10,610 nucleotides of DNA, taken from NCBI GenBank assembly GCA_036794995.1, contig DAIRFP010000176.1:1-10610 (forward strand). Reading direction: 5' to 3'. This document shows positions 7,501 to 10,610 of the stretch, piece after piece. The notes beneath the pieces are model-generated. The model was not told where the DNA came from and did not search any database. It saw nothing but the letters and a program-made list of their open reading frames with translations. This DNA is from DAIRFP01 sp036794995 (GTDB taxonomy: Bacteria > Desulfobacterota > Binatia > UBA9968). How positions within the stretch are numbered: the stretch's first letter is position 1; every line of letters starts with the position of its first letter. The position numbers and the translations under genes are program-made.

Positions 7501-7587
7501 ACCTCGAGACGATGCCAACCGTTCCCGGATCGAAGCGAGATCGAGGCGCGCATTCGCGAGTTTCGAGTTTCGGGTTTCGGGTTTCAC
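4501..7587 (-). CDS. actB: ActB, Fe-S/molybdopterin-oxidoreductase-like subunit of alternative complex III
   Basis: This encodes 1028 residues from a GTG. A Tat-type motif SRRDFLRLMGASLALAGLNAC lies at about 65-85 (Arg66-Arg67), with Cys85 as a possible lipid-anchor site, so the folded protein is exported. Residues about 90-770 form the molybdopterin-oxidoreductase-like part, which in characterised ACIII carries no molybdenum cofactor. The C-terminal part is a ferredoxin-like domain with four cysteine groups: C803/806/809/813, C858/861/866/870, C890/896/900 and C939/942/969/973. These match the three [4Fe-4S] plus one [3Fe-4S] arrangement of the family. Residues 1-10 and 582-593 are encoded by GAAACCC repeats. 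The start is not supported by a good ribosome-binding site, and no ATG is better placed. A 93-base gap separates it from actA. Confidence 0.94.
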   Translation of the reverse strand: MKPETRNSKLANARLDLASIRERLASSRGQEYWRCLEELSDSEEFHKLLTQEFPQQAAGLLDGVSRRDFLRLMGASLALAGLNACRPASVDEKIVPYVNQPEQIVPGRPLFFATAFPLSGVGTGVLVESHEGRPTKIEGNPNHPASLGATDAFAQASILTLYDPDRSQVVRNAGRISTWSAFLTAVNDDLEAERVVGGGGLRILTETITSPTLGNQLRQLLAKFPSAKWHQYEPVSRDNARAGGRLAFGTDVNTIYRFENAEVILSLDADFLFSGPANVRYARDFAGKRSVRQGKVGMNRLYVIEATPSVTGAMADHRMALRPSEIPNFAAAVAAKIGLAVQSTIDAQRFQWIDALVRDLQKHREASVVVAGDGQPPGVHALAHAMNQALDNVGKTVVYTNPIEANPLDQMASLRELVKDMESGAVRILLMLGGNPVYTAPVDLGFAEQLAKVPLRVHSGLYEDETSAYCHWHIPETHYLESWSDIRAYDGTATILQPLIAPLYSGRSSHEILAALLGRSGETSYDIVRNYWKGQKIAGDFETGWRRAVHDGIIAGTTFQPKSVNLKAPSSNWFAGSPSVSETRNPKPETQNPQAEPGRSLEISFQPDPTLFDGRFANNGWLQELPKPLTKLTWDNAALVSPKTAQRLGLSYRIGARGGEHGRVFTDLVELRYEGRSLRAPAWIVPGHAEDCITVHLGYGRTRAGKVGNGTGFNAYGIRTASAPSYGTGVEIRKIGTQYTLACTQFHHSMEGRDLVRAAALEEYRKNPDFAQGEHHHESAGSLYPGFKYEGYAWGMAIDVNACIGCNACVVACQAENNIAVVGKTEVTRGRELHWLRIDRYYKGSPENPETFHQPVPCMHCENAPCELVCPVGATSHSDEGLNDMTYNRCVGTRYCSNNCPYKVRRFNFFQYADFATPSLKPLRNPDVTVRSRGVMEKCTYCVQRINGAKIEAERENRPVRDGEIVTACQAACPTEAIFFGDINNRDSVVAKAKGDSLNYGLLTELNTKPRTTYLAKLKNPNPEIKSD
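5794..5844. repeat. Heptamer repeat (GGGTTTC)5 with adjacent hairpin inside actB
   Basis: Five consecutive seven-base units fill 5810-5844 (one GGGTTTT and four GGGTTTC on the plus strand). They are flanked by a perfect hairpin, CCCAGGC (5794-5800) and GCCTGGG (5804-5810). On the coding strand the units read GAAACCC and encode ETRNPKPETQNP, residues 582-593 of ActB. The block is low-complexity and hydrophilic, consistent with a tolerated linker insertion in the molybdopterin-like half of the protein. Confidence 0.85.
7558..7585. repeat. Heptamer repeat (GRGTTTC)4 at the actB start
   Basis: Four seven-base units lie here on the plus strand: GAGTTTC twice, then GGGTTTC twice. The last base of the array is the G that ends the GTG start codon on the coding strand. 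The repeat therefore encodes the first ten residues (MKPETRNSKL) of the predicted protein. It is the same repeat family, in the same orientation and reading frame, as the array inside actB. Confidence 0.8.
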
Positions 7588-7680
7588 GTTAAAACTCGGG
7601 AGTGCTGAGGATTGAAGCGATGGATCGCATCATGGTTTTTCCCATCACTCCACTACTCCAATACTCAATCACACTATTCT
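7588..7680. repeat. actA-actB gap with degenerate ACTCCA-type repeats
   Basis: The 93-base gap contains degenerate short direct repeats on the plus strand at about 7648-7668 (CACTCCACTACTCCAATACTC), followed by CAATCACACT. These resemble an 'ACTCCAATACTCC' low-complexity element I associate with intergenic regions of some environmental genomes. No terminator or good ribosome-binding site for actB is seen. The gap is longer than elsewhere in the operon, apart from the actD-actE region. Confidence 0.5.
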
Positions 7681-8331
7681 TCATCGGTGACAAACCGAGC
7701 AGCTCGTGAGGCTTTCGATCTTGTAGTCCTGCACAAGTTTTTGCCCCAGGGCGATCTGATCCGAGGGCGGCTGCCAATCCATGTTGAAGACCTGATCCCG
7801 GGGCCGAACGAATCGCTCCGGATTGCGGTGGCATTCAAGACACCACTCCATATATAGCGTGTGCTCGCGCCACATGAGCGGCATCTGATCCACCCGCCCA
7901 TGGCACGTCGTGCAGCCCACGCCTTTGTGGACATGAATGCTGTGATCGAAATAAACGAAACCCGGCAAGTTGTTCACCCGCGTCCATTCCAGTGATTTCC
8001 CAGTGCGGAAACTTTCGCGTACCGGCTCCAGAATCGGGCTCTCGGCCCAGATCTGGGTGTGGCAACTCATGCAGATTTTGGTGGACGGGATACCGGCGAA
8101 AGAGGACTGTTCCACCGAGGTGTGGCAGTAACGGCAATCGATGCCGTCGTCACTGACGTGGTGTTTATGGCTGAATTGCACCGGCTGGTCGCGGGCGACA
8201 CCCACCTCCGTCACATAGGAGGACCGGTTGATCGCGGCGAGGGTGGCGACGAGGACTACGATGATACCGATGCCCCCGAATACGCTCACCCTGGAGATTG
8301 TGTTCGTGCTCCGGTGAAATATCTGAGCCAT
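7681..8331 (-). CDS. actA: ActA, membrane-anchored pentahaem cytochrome c of alternative complex III
   Basis: This encodes 216 residues with an N-terminal hydrophobic helix (about 15-34) after a short positively charged end, suiting an uncleaved membrane anchor. Five c-type haem sites are visible: CRYCH (66-70), CMSCH (87-91), CTTCH (140-144), CLECH (164-168) and CSVCH (211-215). Extra histidines in FSHKHH (53-58) and DHSIHVHKG (129-137) are likely distal ligands. Length, haem count and spacing match ActA, which takes electrons from the ActB clusters at the periplasmic face. It is the first gene of the operon, so a promoter should lie in the divergent gap upstream. The ATG at 8331 follows a purine-rich AAGAGTAAG. 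All five haem motifs are intact. Confidence 0.95.
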   Translation of the reverse strand: MAQIFHRSTNTISRVSVFGGIGIIVVLVATLAAINRSSYVTEVGVARDQPVQFSHKHHVSDDGIDCRYCHTSVEQSSFAGIPSTKICMSCHTQIWAESPILEPVRESFRTGKSLEWTRVNNLPGFVYFDHSIHVHKGVGCTTCHGRVDQMPLMWREHTLYMEWCLECHRNPERFVRPRDQVFNMDWQPPSDQIALGQKLVQDYKIESLTSCSVCHR

Positions 8332-8454
8332 CGACTTACTCTTACTTTAGCCTGTTGATTCAGCTAAGCAAGGTCATCATCGTGTTTCAAGATATTCGTC
8401 CGAAAAGTAACCCGGTAAAATTTGGCCGCAGCGATCAAATTTCTCCTTGCTACC

Positions 8455-8484
8455 TTGCGCAATTCGATCGCCGTGATTTAATAT
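8455..8484 (+). promoter_or_regulatory. Candidate sigma-70-like promoter for the GH13 gene
   Basis: TTGCGC at 8455-8460 and TTAATA at 8478-8483 are 17 bases apart; shifting by one gives TAATAT with 18. The -10 side lies in an AT-rich run (TTTAATATAC). The start codon is about 90 bases downstream. The match is modest, so this is a candidate only. Confidence 0.35.
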
Positions 8485-8564
8485 ACGAGGAAATTACTCT
8501 CAAACATGAGTGTTACTGCTGCCATTTTGCAAGTGATCTAAGCTTGGGTAGCATTCGCTTAACC

Positions 8565-8568
8565 AGGA
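8565..8568 (+). promoter_or_regulatory. Ribosome-binding site supporting the GTG start of the GH13 gene
   Basis: AGGA ends four bases before the GTG at 8573. It is short and closely spaced but is the only purine-rich core near the start, and it favours the GTG over later in-frame codons. Confidence 0.45.
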
Positions 8569-8572
8569 TCTT

Positions 8573-10483
8573 GTGTCCGCATCCCTCGAACACATCACCC
8601 CGAACACCCCGATGGGCGCCAATCTCGTCGCCGACGGCGCAACGTTCCGCGCTTGGGCGCCTCATGCGCGGTCCGTCCATGTGATCGGTGACTTCAACAA
8701 TCGCCAGCGTAACGACGCCAGCCTGCTGACCCGGGATCACCACGGCCACTGGCGTGGTTTTATTCCAGGCGTGCGCGATCGCCAGCGCTACCTGTTTTAT
8801 GTCGTCGGCGACGGCGGCGAAGGTCCCAAACGCGATCCCTATGCGCGCGAGCTGCAAACGCCTTTTCCGAGCGAGTGCATCATCCGCAAAACCGATTTCC
8901 CCTGGCATGAGAGCGGATACGTCACGCCGAAGTTTCACGACTTCGTGATCTACCAGCTTCACGTCGGAACCTTTTTCACTCCCAACCTGCCCCGAAGAGC
9001 CGGGAAATTCCTCGACGTCGCGCGCAAGATTCCGCACTTCGCGGATCTCGGCGTGACCGCGATTCAGCTCATGCCGATCCAAGAGTTCCAAACCCAATTC
9101 AGTTTGGGTTACAACGGCACCGATTACTTCTCGCCAGAAATGGATTTTGCCGTGGAAGATGCCGACCTCGGGCCCTACGTCACCGAGGCCAACAAGCTGC
9201 TCGATGTCATGGCACAACTGCGCTATCGAATCGAAGACTTGCGCGGCGAGATGAACCAGCTCAAGGCGCTGGTGGATCTCTGCCACCTCTATGGTCTCGG
9301 CGTTATCCTGGACGTGGTGTACAACCACGCGGGCGGAGACTTCGGCGATCAGAGCCTCTACTTCTTCGACCGCCAGTCGAGCCAGGGCGGTAATCGCAAT
9401 TCCCTCTACTTCACCGGTGTGGGCCATGCCGGCGGACTCGTGTTCGACTTCGGCAAGCCTGAGGTTCGCGACTTTCTGATTCAGAACGCGAAGTTTTTTC
9501 TCGATGAATATCGGCTCGACGGTTTGCGCTACGACCAGGTAAGCGTCATCGACCACGATGGCGCGCCCCACGGCTGGCGCTTTTGCCAGGATCTCACTTC
9601 GACGTTACGCCATCACAAACCGGGCGTGCTCGACAAGGCCGAATATTGGAACGTCAATCCCTACGTGGTGAAGCCGCCGCCCGAGGGAGCGGGCTTCGAT
9701 ACTACTTTGACCGACGGGCTGCGCATCGCGATTCGCAACGTCATTGGTAACGCGAGCGCGCCGAATGAGCGGCCGCTTGACCTGTCCGGCCTGGCGCGGA
9801 GCCTCTGGCCGGAGGGCTTCAACGAGCATTGGCGCTTTGTCCAGGGACCGGAGAACCACGACATTGTTTACAACGGTCGCGAGCAACGTATAGCCCGGCT
9901 TGGCGACCCGAGTAATCCACGCTCCTGGTACGGCCGCAGCCGTGCCCGGGTGGCCACTGGCATCAGCCTCACCGCGCCCGGCATTCCGATGCTGTTCATG
10001 GGGCAGGAGTTTCTCGAGGACAAACAGTGGTCGGACAACTTCGAGTTTCACCGGAACCTGCTGCTGCACTGGGCCGGACTCGACGCCGGCGACAAGCAAA
10101 TGCTGGATCATGTGCGCTTCACGCGAGAGCTCATCAAACTTCGCTGGCGCTATCCGGGCTTGCGCGGTCAAGGTTTCCGCGTGGTGCATGTCCACGATCA
10201 GAATCGCGTGCTCGCATTTCACCGCTGGGTGGAGGGTAAAGGCCACGACGTGATCGTGGTCGTGCACCTCGGGAACTTCAACCGCTTCGACTATCGAATC
10301 GGCTTTCCCGGCGGAGGTGATTGGCGCGAGGTTTTCAACAGCGATGTCTACGAGAACTGGGTCAACGCCAACACCGTCGGCAACGGCGGCCGCGTCTACG
10401 CGGAGCCCCAACCGCTGCACGATTTCAGCCACTCCGCAGCCCTCGCGCTGCCGGCGAACAGCCTGCTGGTGTTCGCCCGGTAA
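8573..10483 (+). CDS. GH13 alpha-glucan-active enzyme (branching enzyme/alpha-amylase type)
   Basis: This encodes 636 residues from a GTG. The N-terminal 100 or so form a CBM48-like beta domain (GATFRAWAPHARSVHVIGDF, ending at DPYAREL). The catalytic barrel follows with all four GH13 motifs: DVVYNH (247-252); DGLRYDQV with Arg319 and nucleophile Asp321; KAEYW with acid/base Glu357; and ENHD with His429 and Asp430. A C-terminal beta domain ends the protein. The architecture is that of 1,4-alpha-glucan branching enzymes and related amylases, acting on glycogen-like glucans in the cytoplasm; no signal peptide is seen. Between YNGTDYFS and DVVYNH there is a longer, helical, charged insert (about residues 195-235) than I expect. 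Exact specificity (branching, hydrolysis or trehalohydrolase) cannot be decided here. It stands alone and is divergent to the operon. Confidence 0.88.
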   Translation: MSASLEHITPNTPMGANLVADGATFRAWAPHARSVHVIGDFNNRQRNDASLLTRDHHGHWRGFIPGVRDRQRYLFYVVGDGGEGPKRDPYARELQTPFPSECIIRKTDFPWHESGYVTPKFHDFVIYQLHVGTFFTPNLPRRAGKFLDVARKIPHFADLGVTAIQLMPIQEFQTQFSLGYNGTDYFSPEMDFAVEDADLGPYVTEANKLLDVMAQLRYRIEDLRGEMNQLKALVDLCHLYGLGVILDVVYNHAGGDFGDQSLYFFDRQSSQGGNRNSLYFTGVGHAGGLVFDFGKPEVRDFLIQNAKFFLDEYRLDGLRYDQVSVIDHDGAPHGWRFCQDLTSTLRHHKPGVLDKAEYWNVNPYVVKPPPEGAGFDTTLTDGLRIAIRNVIGNASAPNERPLDLSGLARSLWPEGFNEHWRFVQGPENHDIVYNGREQRIARLGDPSNPRSWYGRSRARVATGISLTAPGIPMLFMGQEFLEDKQWSDNFEFHRNLLLHWAGLDAGDKQMLDHVRFTRELIKLRWRYPGLRGQGFRVVHVHDQNRVLAFHRWVEGKGHDVIVVVHLGNFNRFDYRIGFPGGGDWREVFNSDVYENWVNANTVGNGGRVYAEPQPLHDFSHSAALALPANSLLVFAR

Positions 10484-10610
10484 GACATCAGACTAACGGG
10501 TGCGCCGAGCGATAGTTCCGACGCGCTAATGAATCAAGCTGCCGGTAACTCGGATGAGTCCTTGCGGATGGCGACCATAATGTATACACTTTTGCCGTAT
10601 GGGTCTTACA
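10484..10610. other. Gene-free stretch after the GH13 gene
   Basis: I see no coding frame or strong terminator hairpin in these 127 bases. The only notable motif is the palindrome TGTATACA near the end, in an AT-rich setting (ATAATGTATACACTTTT) that could be the promoter or operator region of a next gene outside the window. Confidence 0.4.

Larger units (their letters stand above)
8332..8572. promoter_or_regulatory. Divergent intergenic region between actA and the GH13 gene
   Basis: These 241 bases separate two divergently transcribed genes, so both promoters should lie here. The stretch is more AT-rich than the flanking genes. I see one reasonable sigma-70-like candidate for the plus strand (listed separately) and only a weak one for the operon (TTGAAA on the minus strand near 8386, with a poor -10). 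No operator, riboswitch or small gene is convincing. Confidence 0.6.

Noticed and set aside
4501..7587. ActB as a true molybdenum enzyme (formate dehydrogenase or nitrate reductase type)
   Set aside because: The operon order with ActA, ActC, ActD, ActE and ActF, and the fused Fe-S domain with four cysteine groups, define alternative complex III, whose ActB is known to lack the molybdenum cofactor.
8513..9571. A 352-codon minus-strand open frame opposite the GH13 gene
   Set aside because: It lies antisense to a gene with all GH13 catalytic motifs, and its translation is the Val/Ala/Glu-rich pattern typical of a reverse-strand shadow in GC-rich coding DNA.
9605..10432. A 275-codon minus-strand open frame opposite the 3' half of the GH13 gene
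   Set aside because: Same antisense shadow pattern, no recognisable domain, and no upstream signals.

Overview
The window looks like a piece of a moderately GC-rich, aerobically respiring Gram-negative bacterium. The evidence is an intact alternative complex III (ACIII) operon, a Tat-type signal, a probable lipoprotein cytochrome and several families of short dispersed repeats. These repeats (a GAAACCC heptamer, an inverted pair of GAGAGGG-type palindromes, and an AGATTCTTC...CAGAATGAC element) resemble sequences I associate with uncultured Deltaproteobacteria-like (Desulfobacterota/Binatota/Myxococcota) or Acidobacteriota genomes. I cannot fix the phylum from this sequence alone.

Layout: positions 62-8331 are a single minus-strand operon in the order actA (pentahaem cytochrome c), actB (Fe-S/molybdopterin-like subunit), actC (NrfD-type membrane subunit), actD (DUF3341-type subunit), actE (monohaem cytochrome c), actF (ten-helix membrane subunit) and a small one-helix protein with a conserved SYGWVD...IPIDRAM tail. 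A 241-base intergenic stretch separates actA from a divergent plus-strand gene (8573-10483) for a GH13 alpha-glucan-active enzyme of the branching-enzyme/alpha-amylase type. The last 127 bases hold no recognisable gene, and the first 61 hold a dispersed repeat.

How it works: ActC and ActF would oxidise membrane quinol, ActB would relay electrons through its iron-sulphur clusters, and the c-type haems of ActA and ActE would pass them to a periplasmic acceptor or directly to a terminal oxidase. ACIII thus replaces the bc1 complex. The last small gene resembles proteins found beside cytochrome oxidase genes, so an oxidase cluster may continue beyond position 1. The GH13 gene is transcribed away from the operon and has no obvious functional link to it.

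The pathway itself is known, and I see no undescribed multi-gene system. What is unusual is how the operon has been reworked. (i) A diverged copy of the 3' end of actE lies between actE and actF and still makes an ATGA overlap with the actF start, as if actE had been replaced by a homologue. (ii) A GAAACCC repeat sits in frame inside actB. (iii) A second array of the same repeat supplies the actB start region. (iv) A palindromic repeat pair lies between actD and actE, and the actE start is ambiguous.
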